Assembly (NCBI GenBank): GCA_029717555.1
Contig: JAMDHS010000046.1
Location: 112,333 to 176,332 of the forward strand
Source of the DNA: Peribolospora baueri
Lineage: Eukaryota > Basidiomycota > Peribolosporomycetes > Peribolosporales > Peribolosporaceae
Length of the DNA: 64,000 nucleotides
Reading direction: 5' to 3'
The notes beneath the pieces were generated by a model, which was given only the letters and a program-made list of their open reading frames with translations, was not told where the DNA came from and searched no databases. The position numbers were made by a program, and so were the translations under genes. This document shows positions 1 through 10,081 of the stretch, piece by piece. The number at the start of each line of letters is the position of its first letter. Position 1 is the stretch's first letter.

Positions 1-20
1 TCCGCTTTCGTTCGCAGTGT

Positions 21-497
21 CTAATCGTCGTCGAAGGTGCCGCCGGGCGCGTTGCGGCCGTAGTCGTGAGGGCCGATCGGGCCTTCGTGGATCGGGTGGA
101 GAGGCATGATCGGCAGGTTGGCTGGGCGATGGGATTGGGGTTCGGCATGGGGCTGGAGATGGGCATGGGTTAGGGGACGCCCACGGGGTTGGAACCGGGC
201 ACGGGCAGAGCGCAGATGGGCCGCCATCGGGTGCCCAGGCGGGTGAGCGGCAGGGACGGGAGCGTGTGGGTCGTGAGAAGCAAGCGGAGGGTCCCTGATC
301 GAGCCGGTTGACTTGGACAAGTCGTGGTTGTTCTGCGCGCCATGGTGGGGTGTTTCGATCTTTTGCAAGACGGACGTTTTTATCCTGGCCGAAGGCAACG
401 GAAGCGGGAGCGGGCTTGCCTGGGAGCGAGGGAAGGAAGCGATGGCCAGGATGGCGGTCAGGATGGCTGAAAACTGGATTGTGAGCTGGAACTTCAT
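21..497 (-). CDS. Small secreted His/Pro-rich protein, unknown function
   Basis: A 158-residue protein starting at the ATG complementary to 495-497. The first ~28 residues form a convincing signal peptide (MKFQL..., then a hydrophobic run ending in SQASP). The mature part is rich in His, Pro and Ala, has no cysteines and ends in an acidic DDD. The frame stays open upstream of this ATG, but that extension would bury the signal peptide, so the internal start is preferred. No domain is recognised; it could be a secreted effector-like or wall-associated protein, which is inference only. It lies downstream of TAF4 on the same strand. Single exon as far as visible. Confidence 0.5.
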   Translation of the reverse strand: MKFQLTIQFSAILTAILAIASFPRSQASPLPLPLPSARIKTSVLQKIETPHHGAQNNHDLSKSTGSIRDPPLASHDPHAPVPAAHPPGHPMAAHLRSARARFQPRGRPLTHAHLQPHAEPQSHRPANLPIMPLHPIHEGPIGPHDYGRNAPGGTFDDD

Positions 498-959
498 GGT
501 AGGGCGAGCGAGCGAAGGTGAGATGCTGGACAAGTAGCTGAGGGGAGGACGAGGAGAGAGAGTCATTGGATTATATCCTGGAGATGGCCACGACGAAGAA
601 GGAGACATCAGTTTACACATGGAACGAAGTCCGTCCGAATCCGGCTCGGATCGACTTTGAGGGAAGGGCTGCACGAAAAGAGAAAGAAAAAGAAAAAAAG
701 GCCGTAAAACGCTGGGCGATATTCCTGGAGCGTCAAAAAGGTCAATCTTTGTTCTCGATGCGTTCTACTGAACGCGCGGCATTGGAAAGAAAGTTCAGAT
801 CGGCTCGACTCGAAGCGGAAGGAATATGACGGTAGACGAAGCGAGAAGATACGAAAGACACCGCGAGCCAGCGGATCCCTTCACAACGGACAACAGGCAA
901 CGCCAACAAAATCTGCATTCTGCATCTGCACCCGAAAGGCAAGACAAGCGCGGCGAGGA
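498..959. other. Intergenic, upstream of the secreted protein and downstream of TAF4
   Basis: About 460 bases with no convincing gene. It must hold the promoter of the small secreted protein and the 3' end of TAF4. There is an A/AG-rich stretch near 676-700. The short open frames here start with non-ATG codons and resemble nothing. Confidence 0.4.
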
Positions 960-2911
960 CTAGGTTGGCCTAGCTGACGTTGCACTGCCGCCCCCGCTCC
1001 CCATGGTCGCTGAAGGTGGAGGTGGGGGAGGGGCCGGCGGGGCTGCCGTGGATCGTGGAGTAAAAGGCGCCGGGTATCCACCTCTCGGAGTAGCGGGTGA
1101 GGGTGCACCCCCTCTCGGCCCAGTGGACGAGTACATGGGCGTCCTTGCCGTCGACGGCGGGCCGTGTGCGGCGGGAGGAAACGTAACGAGTTTGACCTCT
1201 GGTCTCACTCCCGACCTGGCCCTATACAACGCCCTCTGTCCCGCCCCCCGCCCCGCGCCGCCTTTGGCCTCCGCCTCGAGCACGAACAAGGCATCTCGCA
1301 TCGTCACCGTCCGCTCTGCCTTCCCGACCCCCATGCCGCTCCGGCCTCGGTTCCCAGGGTCGAGCTCACCTTCCGCCCCGCTGCCACCGCCGAGGCCGGA
1401 AGGAGCGAGGGCGCGAGCCCAAGGGTTCGCAGAGGATGGAGGTTTGCCAGAAGCGGGCGTGTTTCTTAGCGAGGAGGACGAGGCGAAGCCGGCTTGCGGG
1501 GCAAATTTGGGTTTTGGCAGTGCACTCGTCGGCGTTCCGGGCGTCGCCGGCGGCTGCTGCTGATCCTCTCCGACAGCCTTTTCCCCCCCCGCCACCAGCG
1601 GAGGACCCAGCTTGGACCTGTTCGCCAAGGGACTGCCCGTCCCCAATGGCCCTCCCCCACCACCCATCCCACCCCCCATCATCCAGCTGTACTTCAGCTG
1701 GCCGCCGGCAGAGCGCAGAGCGCGCTGGTCAGACTGGCGCTTAAGGACGTCCTCGCTCATGTTCTTCGGGCCCATTCGCTTCTTCTTCGACGGCGGTGGC
1801 CCACTTCCTCGCCCACCTGTGCCGCCCCCCGTTTCACTCCCCAGTCCTCCCGGCGTGGCCAGACCAGCCGAAGCGGGCCCGTTGGCCCCAGGTTCCGCTC
1901 CGTCGGCTCTGAGCGCGCCATCGACATCAGCAGCGGCGGCACCTTGGCTCTCCAATCTCTCCCTCTCCGTTCTGGCCCTTCGTGCCCTCGCCTCTTCCTC
2001 CCTCTCGACCTTTTCGAGCGCGCGGAGTTGCTTCGCGGGGTCGCTGATGAGCACCTCGTGATACATGGGCGTTTGCGCCTCGTCCCCGTACGTGGGAGGA
2101 GGATGGAGATGTGATGCAAAAGCGGAGGCGGCGTACGAGAGCGCGGGCGTGGGCGGGAGGGTGTGGTTGAGGGAGGAGGCGCGATGTCGGGAGGCGAGGA
2201 CCATGGATTCGACCAGATTGCGCAATCGGTCATGCACAGCGAGGCCGAGATAGGCAAGGAAATCGGGAGAGACGGAGGGCAAGGAATATTTTAACGCTTG
2301 GTTGAAGAGAGGTTGGAGATGGACCGAGGATGGAGCGAGGCGGGACGGCACGGGGGGAGAGAAGAGCGTTGGCGTCAGCGGATAGCAAGGGAGGAAGGAT
2401 AGAGAGAGCAAGAGGAAGTGGAGGATAAGCTCACCAATTTGGCGCACCTTCTCCCTCAAATAGAGCTCCTGCAAAAAGTCCTGCTTCCGACTACGATCCA
2501 GGTAAGGCGGCACGGTCGTGGGTAGCAGGTAGGCATCGGAGGCCGCGCCTTCGTGGGCTTGGGCTGCGAATGCCTCTTCTTCCGCCTGTTTGTGTGGGGA
2601 GTTTGAGGGTTGATGGATGGAGAAGAGGGCGGAGCGCGATGGGTGAACGCGAAAAGGCGCCGAGAGATTGATGGAAGAGTGAGGTAGGGTGAGTGGGCGA
2701 TAAAGAAGTGAGACGGTAAGCGGAGAAAGCAGACTGACCCTGAGATCGACGCCGGAGCTGCCAACGGCATCCATGAGATCCCCCACATCTGTCCTCTGCT
2801 CTTGCACTGCCGTCGACGTGGATGGCGGCGTGTCCCTGGAGGGAGAAGAGGAGACGAGGACGACGGTGAGCGCGCGCCGGTCGTCTTACGGCGGCGTGGG
2901 CTCACTCACAT
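960..2911 (-). CDS. TAF4: TFIID subunit TAF4
   Basis: Subunit of the general transcription factor TFIID, nuclear. The model has four exons: 2911-2910 (only the A and T of the start codon), 2835-2739, 2585-2435 and 2296-960, totalling 528 residues. Family landmarks: the N-terminal block ending VGDLMDAVGSSGVDLR; the histone-fold helix REKVRQIALKYSLPSVSPDF followed by AYLGLAVHDRLRNLVESM; an Arg/Glu-rich helix (LRALEKVEREEEARARRA); the fungal motif GPKNMSEDV...LKYSWM; and the C-terminal MRDALFVLEAE block. The linker is rich in Gly, Pro and Ser. Introns were set by GT/AG and by phase; the exons sum to 529 codons including stop. The start codon appears to be made by splicing (see findings); the alternative is the downstream ATG of the MDAVGS segment. 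Confidence 0.85.
2836..2909 (-). promoter_or_regulatory. Intron that splits the TAF4 start codon
   Basis: A GTGAGT...CTCCAG intron whose removal joins AT to G and gives AACATGG, a good fungal start context. The frame upstream of the junction closes with TGA, so without splicing there is no ATG at this position. Confidence 0.55.
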
Positions 2912-3313
2912 GTTTGATCAAGGGTATCAGGCGCCGTGTGAGAAGACAAGAGAAGCGTGGGGGGGATGGAGGAGTGAAGTGGAGTCGTGAATGGTGGTCA
3001 GAGGTCGCGATGAGAGCGTCGCTCCTCGTCGTCGTCCGTCGTCGATGGTTCTGCGCGAGGGCGATCGGTGGGCTCGAGCCGCAGCAGCTGCGTAACGAAG
3101 GTCGGCCGCCGATCGGTCGCGCGCAACGTCGCACCAAATCCTCATCCATCGACATATACCCTGCCCTGCTCGCAGCGTCCTCTCCGCCGCTCCACATACC
3201 GTCGCTTTCTGCAACTGGGCATGCTCTGGACGAGTGGTTTTGCTTATACTACCAAAAGCATATGTAATAAGAACCGGCAATTTGCGTTCGTCTCGATCGT
3301 CCGCTTCGTCCGT

Positions 3314-6003
3314 CTACACTGTTCTGGACGATTCGTCCGACTCGGACGGACTCGTCTCCGTCCAGCCCACTCCCACCTCCTGGAACCTCAGCACCTCGTC
3401 GCCCACACTGATCCAATACCCTCCCTTTTCCATTTCTTCTCTCTCCCCTTCCCCACTGCCGGTGCGGCAGGCCATCTCGTCCCGCTTCCCCGTCTCCTCG
3501 GGAGCACATTGGAGATGGCGCCGAGCGGCGGGACCTGCGCACAGGTTGCGCGCAAAAAGCTCCAGTACGTTCGGCGATCGTGACTTGCCACTCCTGCTCC
3601 GGCCCCGGCCGGACGAGGGAAATGGGCGGGGGAGGTAGGGCAAAATAAGGTCTGTCGTTGGAGAAGAGGAGATGGCATAGCGCAGAGGAGGACGATGCGA
3701 TGCGGGGTGTGGTGATAGTCAGCAACGGCGGTGGTGCGAGTGATGCGCTCGTGTGGCTAACCCCGTTCGATCATTGATAGACTTCACCCTGCGAAAGAAA
3801 GAAAAGGTCGCGCTCACCGTAGACGTCGGGCTTTCGAGAATGCCCGATCGGGACGCTCATGAACGCTTTCGTCTCCGGCGGTTCTTCCCACTCTTCTTCG
3901 TCGTCTTCGTTGTCCTCCTCCCCTAGGTCGTCTCCTCGGTCTTTGGCTGTCGGCTTCTTCCCTTTCTCTCGCTGCCATACGTGGCTCCAGCATGTTTGCT
4001 CCAAGTCTCGATTCAGGGTCGGCCCGGGCCACCTGCCCAATATGAGCACCTCGTAAGGCTTCCGATGGGCGTTGTGAACGGAGAACACGGGCAACCCGCC
4101 AAGTTTGGCGCTGTCCTTCTCGTCCTTCTCCTCCGAGGGATCAGCCGCCACTTCGGCGCCAGAAGTGATCTTGATCCATGTCCAGCACGCCACGGGCTCG
4201 ATGCCCCATGCGGGGAGGAGCTTTCGGAGGACGAAGAGTTGATGTTTGGGCTGGAGGTAGACGCGTCGTGTTTCGGATAAGGAACAAGAAGAATTTGGTC
4301 GGTTTCGTCGAACAACGCGCAGAAAAGGAAAGGATCTAGGAAAAGGCGCACCCACCGCGTTTGTTACCCAAACGCCCACCAACGCGCCCTTCTTCACCCT
4401 GCCCTCACACAGCAAGGGCTTGACGGGCAATTTAAAGAGGTCGTACAAGTCTGGAAGCGTGCTGTAGGCAGATGTTTTTCGAGCGCGTTTGGCCGAGCGG
4501 CTGAAGTAGGGTGGGTCTAAGAGGATAGCCGAAAGGGGTCCTGTTTCGTCTTGCAGAAGACGGATGAACACATGTCAATGCGAGAGCGACCGAGAAGAAG
4601 ATGGTCGATCCACTCACCTAGTAATGACTCGAGTGCACTCCATCCTTCGCCGCCTCCCTCTCCCATACCCGTACCGGATTTTTTCCCCCAATATCGCTTC
4701 CTGCCTCTTCCAACGGGCAATGCCCCCGTGGCTGTCGCGGGTCTCTCTGCAAATAGATCGGTAAAGACGAACGCGGAACGCGGCGGGATGAGGAAGCGGT
4801 GTGAAGGCGCTGCTTGAATCGAGCCGCCGGTCGAAGAAGCGTCGTGCAGATCGGGAGCCTCGACGGTGAGCGAGGTACTTTGAGAAAGAGATGAGTGCAT
4901 AAAGGTGCGGTGGAAAAGACTGCGTAGAGAAAGAGCTGGCTCGGTGGAAGGCGGGTCGAACCCGACTATGCATGCGGGCAGAGCATTTGTTCATCTCAGC
5001 CGGATACAGAGAACGACGAATCCCTGGAACCATTGAACTCACAGTCAAACGCTTTCGGTAGTTCATTATCCTCACTGTTTGTGGCGCCGAACTTTTCCCT
5101 GATCCTTCTCTCCTCCCTCATTTGATTTGCGAGGAGAGATTGCCAGGCGGCGGTGTCCAAATGGACGTTTCCACGCTCCTGTTCCGGGAATTTATCAGAA
5201 CGTATAAGTGCGGACGGAGACAGCTCCGCTCCATCCCCGTTTTCACGCTGGGACAACTCTCCGACGACTCCCCAACTGTGGGGATCCAAGGAGACCCGCA
5301 AGCGCCCTGTTGCTCGCTCATCCCACCACCGAAGAGGAGCACGCTGGCATCGGCTACCGATGAAACCTTGCTCATCTCCGCAGCCTCTGCCGATCCCCGT
5401 CCTTTTTCGCCACCCAGCAATCCAAGCGCTTCTGAGTGCTGCGTGTGCAGCCAAAAGCATGGCGGGGTCGGTTGCGCGCCGCAAGAGCTCGAGCTTATCA
5501 GGCGTCGCCCCTATCCGGACTTCCGTGGCATTGTGTGTCGACGAGTCGGCCAGGGCAGAGAATGTCGGACGCTCTTCCTTCCGCGACTGGTCGGAAGAAG
5601 CAACACCTTTGGAGCCTTTCGTTCTCTTCCTTCGCTGGTCGCTTCCACGTCCATCTCGTCCTTCGTCATCGTCTCCCCATTCCTCCCCGGCACCATCGGT
5701 CTGCGACGAATCCACCGAAGCGGGGTCACTGACGCGACTCGAGTCCCAAGGTTGAGCTGGAGGCCACTTGCGGAGTAGCATAACATATTGCAGGGGTGCA
5801 TGTATGAGTTGTGTCGAGAATGGGTCGAGGAGGTGGATGGGAGTTGCTGCTGACGCTCTTGCAGGGCCACCGAAAGTTGGAGAGACGGGCGCGCTGCTGG
5901 TGCCGGCGCTGTACGCCGATGAAGGCTCTCGCCCCCCGAAGAGGGTAAGAAGGACGGAGCCGCCGCTTCTGGTTCCGTGTGAGCCCACACGTGCGTGCTC
6001 CAT
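3314..6003 (-). CDS. METTL4: METTL4-type MT-A70 adenine-N6 methyltransferase
   Basis: Predicted SAM-dependent N6-adenine methyltransferase; METTL4 relatives act on DNA 6mA or on U2 snRNA. Exons 6003-5043, 4965-4618, 4549-4356, 4250-3818 and 3651-3314 give 757 residues, exactly in frame. The N-terminal ~450 residues are poorly conserved (acidic and basic low-complexity parts). The FLIPPRSAFVFTDL segment leads into the MT-A70 core: AILLDPPYFSRSAKRARKTS (catalytic DPPY), VGVWVTNAPKH, LPAWGIEPVACWTWIK, then NAHRKPYEVLILGR, HSRKPDVYD and PNVLELFARNL...GDEVLRFQ. That order is the METTL4 pattern rather than METTL3/14. The catalytic tetrad is DPPY instead of the usual DPPW of MT-A70 proteins; DPPY is normal in other N6-adenine methyltransferases, so activity is plausible. 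The start is a true ATG; the promoter is shared with the divergent PPR-like gene. Confidence 0.85.
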
Positions 6004-6515
6004 GTACTGAACGATGTCAAGCTGGTCGTTTCATTCAACTCGAGTCGAGCGAGGATGAATGCATGACATCAAGAGCGAAACTTCCCTGCGCTTGGGCCAC
6101 CGATCGAAGCTGCGGCCAGCGACGAGCTCATCTTCGGGGAAAGACGGGCATTGGCGGCATAAAGGCCGGCTCTGTACGGGCGAAGAGAAGATCGGAGGTG
6201 AGAAGCGGACCGTCTTGACCACCTCACCTCGTCCCTTCACCCTTCCACCTTCCCTCCAGCGCCCCCCGTCCGGCGTAACGACTCGGTTTGGCGTGGCTGT
6301 CAAGGCGCGTGCAATAATCCCGCTGGGAAAGCACGTCTAAGCTGAGGAGCATTTGGGCAGGGCTCGCCGGGCTCGAGGAAGTGAGTTGCTTCCACCGTCT
6401 TCTTCTCCAGCACGGCACGTCCAACACCGTGCGTGCATCGGTCAGGTCGCCTACAAAACGACAGACGCATTGACCATACCTCTCCTTCTTTCCTCTTCAG
6501 TGCCATGACGTATTC
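6004..6515. promoter_or_regulatory. Divergent intergenic region, METTL4-like / PPR-like
   Basis: 512 bases between two divergent start codons, presumably carrying both promoters and 5' UTRs. I see no clear TATA element and no gene. Confidence 0.45.
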
Positions 6516-9500
6516 ATGCCACGCCCTCCCCAAAGCGCCTCGAACGCTTTCCACTCGCTCGGCAAAGCTGCTACCACGTCGAGCAGGCCCACTTCGCCCT
6601 CCTCTAGCCCATCAGGCTTGCTTTTCTCCTCCGGCCGCCGTACGCTTGTGGCGCCTCCGCCGCCCGTCTATCAGCCATATCTTCCCTTTCTCTTTCCGCC
6701 CTCTTGCTTCTACCCTTCCTCGACGCGGCCGCTTCGTCCGGCGCTCGATCGGCCCACATCGCTCCTAGTGCATCGTAGGGCTATGTCTTCTCAGGCCGTC
6801 CAACCTGTGCCCGAAGCAGTGGGACAGCATTGCTGCGCGTCGACCCTGGAGGACGTTGCGCTAGAAAAGTCCACGGAGGAAGCGTCCACTTCCGAGTTTC
6901 CATCGGAAACCGACGTCCGTCGATGGATCGCCAACATTATCACCCAGACTCCTTCCTTCACGCAGCTCAGGAAAGCATTACACGGTTTCGTCGCCTCCCT
7001 TCGGCGCTTCGCCGAAGGCGCAGACGCGCACGGCGACCGAATGGACCGGCATCGTCTCCTCCTTCGCAACATTCCCCTCGTCAGGCTCGTCTACAGGCAG
7101 GCGATATCTGCGTGCGCCGCCAAGGGCCAACCGAGATATGCATGGCGGCTCTTACTGGACCTCATGGAGGTATCTTTGACGTCTCCTATCGACGGCCATG
7201 TCGAACCCGAGGGCGACGCCACAGACGCAAATGGCAAAGGCCAGTCTCAACGGCCTTTCCAACGAAATCCGCCCAAGCAAGTCGAAATCCCACCTCGCCC
7301 CCGCGTCATTCAGCTGGTTGTCGAAGGGCTCTGCGCCGTCAAGCCTGGGATGTCCGAGAAAAAGTACGAGGGTCAGCTCCTGCTGGCTTCCCGACTGCTC
7401 AAGCTGCTCGCTTCGAAAGGCATTTTCGCGAACCAAATCGCTTACGGAGCCCTGCTCGATGCGTACCTCGCTCGCGGACATTTGTCCCGTGCGACGAGCC
7501 TTTATGCCCGTCAGTGCGAGTTGTACGCTCACCCTCCTGGGGACACTGGTCGACGAGTCGTAGGTCGACCACGGTTAGACAATCTTCGCGATCTCGTCGC
7601 GTCTCTCGACCGCGCTCATCGTCTCGCCTTCGAGTCCGGGGATACCAACCTTCAAGTGACTGCAGCGAAGGCCATGGAGAAGGTGATCTTGTTGTTGCAT
7701 ACCGGACTATTGCCACCGTTCTACAGTCTCTCCTTCCTGGTAGCCGCCGTGTGCTCGATGCTCCGGCGTCACTCCGACCTCTTTACTGCGCTCGGCAGTG
7801 TGCATCCTGAGCGAGCTGCACTCAAGCACGTTTGCAGGACCTTCAACGTCGTCCTGGTCCGCTTGATCAATGATCTCCCCGTCCGGAAGCCAACTTCAAC
7901 AACCGACGGTGCTCCGGGTCGCTCTAGGCCTCCCTTCGATCTTTACACCTGCAACAGCTTGCTTCATTTCGCTCTCCACCATCAACGCTCCCCCTCGCTC
8001 GGAAACCTGGTTCTCCGACATATGACGCACGGTCGAGACGTGCCGTTGTCACCCAGTGCGTCTACGCTGAACGTGGTGGCACGGCAGGCCACGCTGATGA
8101 GGATGAACGATGTCGCGCAGAGAGCTCTGCTGGCCTTCGAGGGGACCGCAGCAAAGGAAGGAGAAGCGGCCGTTGGAAAAGGGTTTGAAGGACAGACGAA
8201 CGCCTGCACGGCTGATGCACGAGAGTTGTCCCCACAAGGGTCAGATGTCGTCGACAGCAGCGCTCAGTCCGAGCCTCTCCTTACTCCTGACGCTTACACC
8301 GTCTTGTGCGTCATTCAGCTCCTCGTCGCTACCGGTCGACCTATCAAAGCGGCCTCACTGGCGTATCAGATTTGCCCTGAACTCGGAGCCCCTCAGCGGT
8401 TCGAGCGCCCTTTTTCTCGTCCGCAGTTCCGCCCATCCTCGCAGCTCACACGGTCTGCTAGCGATCGACGCTCGAAGCCAGCCACCTACGGGGCGGACAG
8501 TGCATTCGGTGGAAGCGCCGTCGAGCCAGCAGTAGTGATCGCCTTGCTCAATGCCGCGGCCAAGGCAGGCAAGACGGGCCTGGCGGAGAGGTTGTACGCC
8601 CTGCTCCGCGCCGCCTCTCAACGCAGCTTCGAGCGAGCGTCGGGACAAGGAGATTCTTCTCCCGATTCTACTCCACGACCATGGCACGTCCCCATCGCCG
8701 CCTCTACAATCATGATGCAAGTGTATGTCCGCGAGGCTCGCAAAGGCCTTTTTCTCTTCCGAGGACCGGCCGCGAGGGAGCCGACGACGTCGACGGGCCT
8801 GACACCTAACGAGGTAGCGCGATTCAATGTCGACGCGGGTCGATCTAGCCTTGGGGCCAGGGAGTCTAAGGAAGCGGAGAAGAGGCGGCTGAACGAGCTT
8901 CGATACGTGCGCGGCTGGGGCAGGTTGGCGTCATCGACCGCAGCACGCCCTGGTTCTGGGGCCCAAAATCTATTTTTCAAGTCTTCCAGACGCCCTCGCT
9001 CGCATCCTCCATCTGGCCATCCGAGTCCAGCTGTCGGTCGTAAGGTGGAGAGGTGGTGCATGGCTCGCTGGGCGGGCCTCCAGATCTACAAAGATCAGAG
9101 GCAAGCATGGCGGCTCTACCGCGATGTCGTCGAGACCCCCTTTCTCGACCGCGCCGACGCTGCCCCCGCCCTCGTCCACGGTCCGGTCTCGAAAGACGGC
9201 AAGCCCCCGGATCCTTTCGAAAACGTTGCCTCGCACCCTCCGCCTCCAATCCCCGACGCCCGCTTTTTCAACGCCGTCCTCGACCTCTTCGGCCGTCTCA
9301 ACTTCGTCCGCACTCGTCCTACACAGTATCGTCGAAATCGGTGGGCGTCCAAATCGGACCTCTCTGGAAACGATACCACCGTCGATCTATCTGCCGCCAT
9401 GCCTAAGTCGCAAGAATCGCCCAGAATGGCGTCCGCCGGTGCAGATGACGGATGGGAAGACGCGGACGAGCTCTCGACAAAAGCGAAAGCCACGCGTGAC

Positions 9501-9878
9501 CCGATTCTGCCACTCATCGTCGACGACATGGTCGCGCTCGGCGTCGAGGTGCCTGTCGCTTTCGCCGCGCTCGTCCCCACGCGCGAGGATGGCAAATCCG
9601 GAGGGGTTGAATCTACTGCTTCTGGTTCTCGGGGACCATCCTGTCAAGACTTGGAGGCCGGCCAACAAGCCCGGCGAAAATCTGACGTCGAGAGACGCCG
9701 CCATGCTCAAGTGTTGGAAGCCGAACAGACTCGAGACACGTCAGCTCTGAACGGCAGAAGTTTCAATCCGTTCGCAGTGCTCGTGATGAAGAGCAGAGGT
9801 CTGCCACGGAGGAGGTACGGTCGACGTCGTGGAGCAAGGAAGACGGCGGACTCGGGGCAAGACGCAAGGAGGGAGTAA
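6516..9878 (+). CDS. Large PPR-like mitochondrial protein (putative)
   Basis: Single-exon frame of 1120 residues from an ATG at 6516, ending TAA. The first ~90 residues are rich in Ser, Arg and Pro and nearly free of acidic residues, as expected for a mitochondrial presequence; a second possible start is the ATG at 6783 (MSSQAVQ). The body contains scattered helix pairs reminiscent of pentatricopeptide repeats (YRQAISACAAKGQPRYAWRL, YGALLDAYLARGHLSRATSL, IALLNAAAKAGKTGLAERLY, FFNAVLDLFGRL), separated by charged linkers. PPR proteins bind organellar RNA, and fungal ones usually serve mitochondrial mRNA stability or translation; that role is inferred. The C-terminus is Arg-rich (RRRYGRRRGARK). 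Lack of introns in a 3.4 kb frame is notable beside the intron-rich neighbours. Confidence 0.6.
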   Translation: MPRPPQSASNAFHSLGKAATTSSRPTSPSSSPSGLLFSSGRRTLVAPPPPVYQPYLPFLFPPSCFYPSSTRPLRPALDRPTSLLVHRRAMSSQAVQPVPEAVGQHCCASTLEDVALEKSTEEASTSEFPSETDVRRWIANIITQTPSFTQLRKALHGFVASLRRFAEGADAHGDRMDRHRLLLRNIPLVRLVYRQAISACAAKGQPRYAWRLLLDLMEVSLTSPIDGHVEPEGDATDANGKGQSQRPFQRNPPKQVEIPPRPRVIQLVVEGLCAVKPGMSEKKYEGQLLLASRLLKLLASKGIFANQIAYGALLDAYLARGHLSRATSLYARQCELYAHPPGDTGRRVVGRPRLDNLRDLVASLDRAHRLAFESGDTNLQVTAAKAMEKVILLLHTGLLPPFYSLSFLVAAVCSMLRRHSDLFTALGSVHPERAALKHVCRTFNVVLVRLINDLPVRKPTSTTDGAPGRSRPPFDLYTCNSLLHFALHHQRSPSLGNLVLRHMTHGRDVPLSPSASTLNVVARQATLMRMNDVAQRALLAFEGTAAKEGEAAVGKGFEGQTNACTADARELSPQGSDVVDSSAQSEPLLTPDAYTVLCVIQLLVATGRPIKAASLAYQICPELGAPQRFERPFSRPQFRPSSQLTRSASDRRSKPATYGADSAFGGSAVEPAVVIALLNAAAKAGKTGLAERLYALLRAASQRSFERASGQGDSSPDSTPRPWHVPIAASTIMMQVYVREARKGLFLFRGPAAREPTTSTGLTPNEVARFNVDAGRSSLGARESKEAEKRRLNELRYVRGWGRLASSTAARPGSGAQNLFFKSSRRPRSHPPSGHPSPAVGRKVERWCMARWAGLQIYKDQRQAWRLYRDVVETPFLDRADAAPALVHGPVSKDGKPPDPFENVASHPPPPIPDARFFNAVLDLFGRLNFVRTRPTQYRRNRWASKSDLSGNDTTVDLSAAMPKSQESPRMASAGADDGWEDADELSTKAKATRDPILPLIVDDMVALGVEVPVAFAALVPTREDGKSGGVESTASGSRGPSCQDLEAGQQARRKSDVERRRHAQVLEAEQTRDTSALNGRSFNPFAVLVMKSRGLPRRRYGRRRGARKTADSGQDARRE

Positions 9879-10081
9879 ACGGGAGACCCGCTCCGGATAG
9901 CGGACGACGTTGAATGAAATGGTTTACTCTGTATTGCATGCAAGAATAGACATCGCAGTTCGCAAGCGCACGTCCGATGATCGTATTTTGATCGTGCCAT
10001 CGTCTGCAAAAAGTATTCGTAAGAAATGCTGCATGCTATCCGATCGAGGAGATAAGTATGCAAACAACTCTTGAGCACTCA

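Noticed and set aside
1003-1563. 186-codon plus-strand open frame
   Set aside because: Antisense shadow of the Gly/Pro/Ser-rich TAF4 C-terminal exon.
3771-3817. Extension of the METTL4-like exon 4 frame to an early stop
   Set aside because: Reads through a GTGAGC donor; splicing to 3651 restores the conserved LELFARNL...EVLRFQ end and the codon count.
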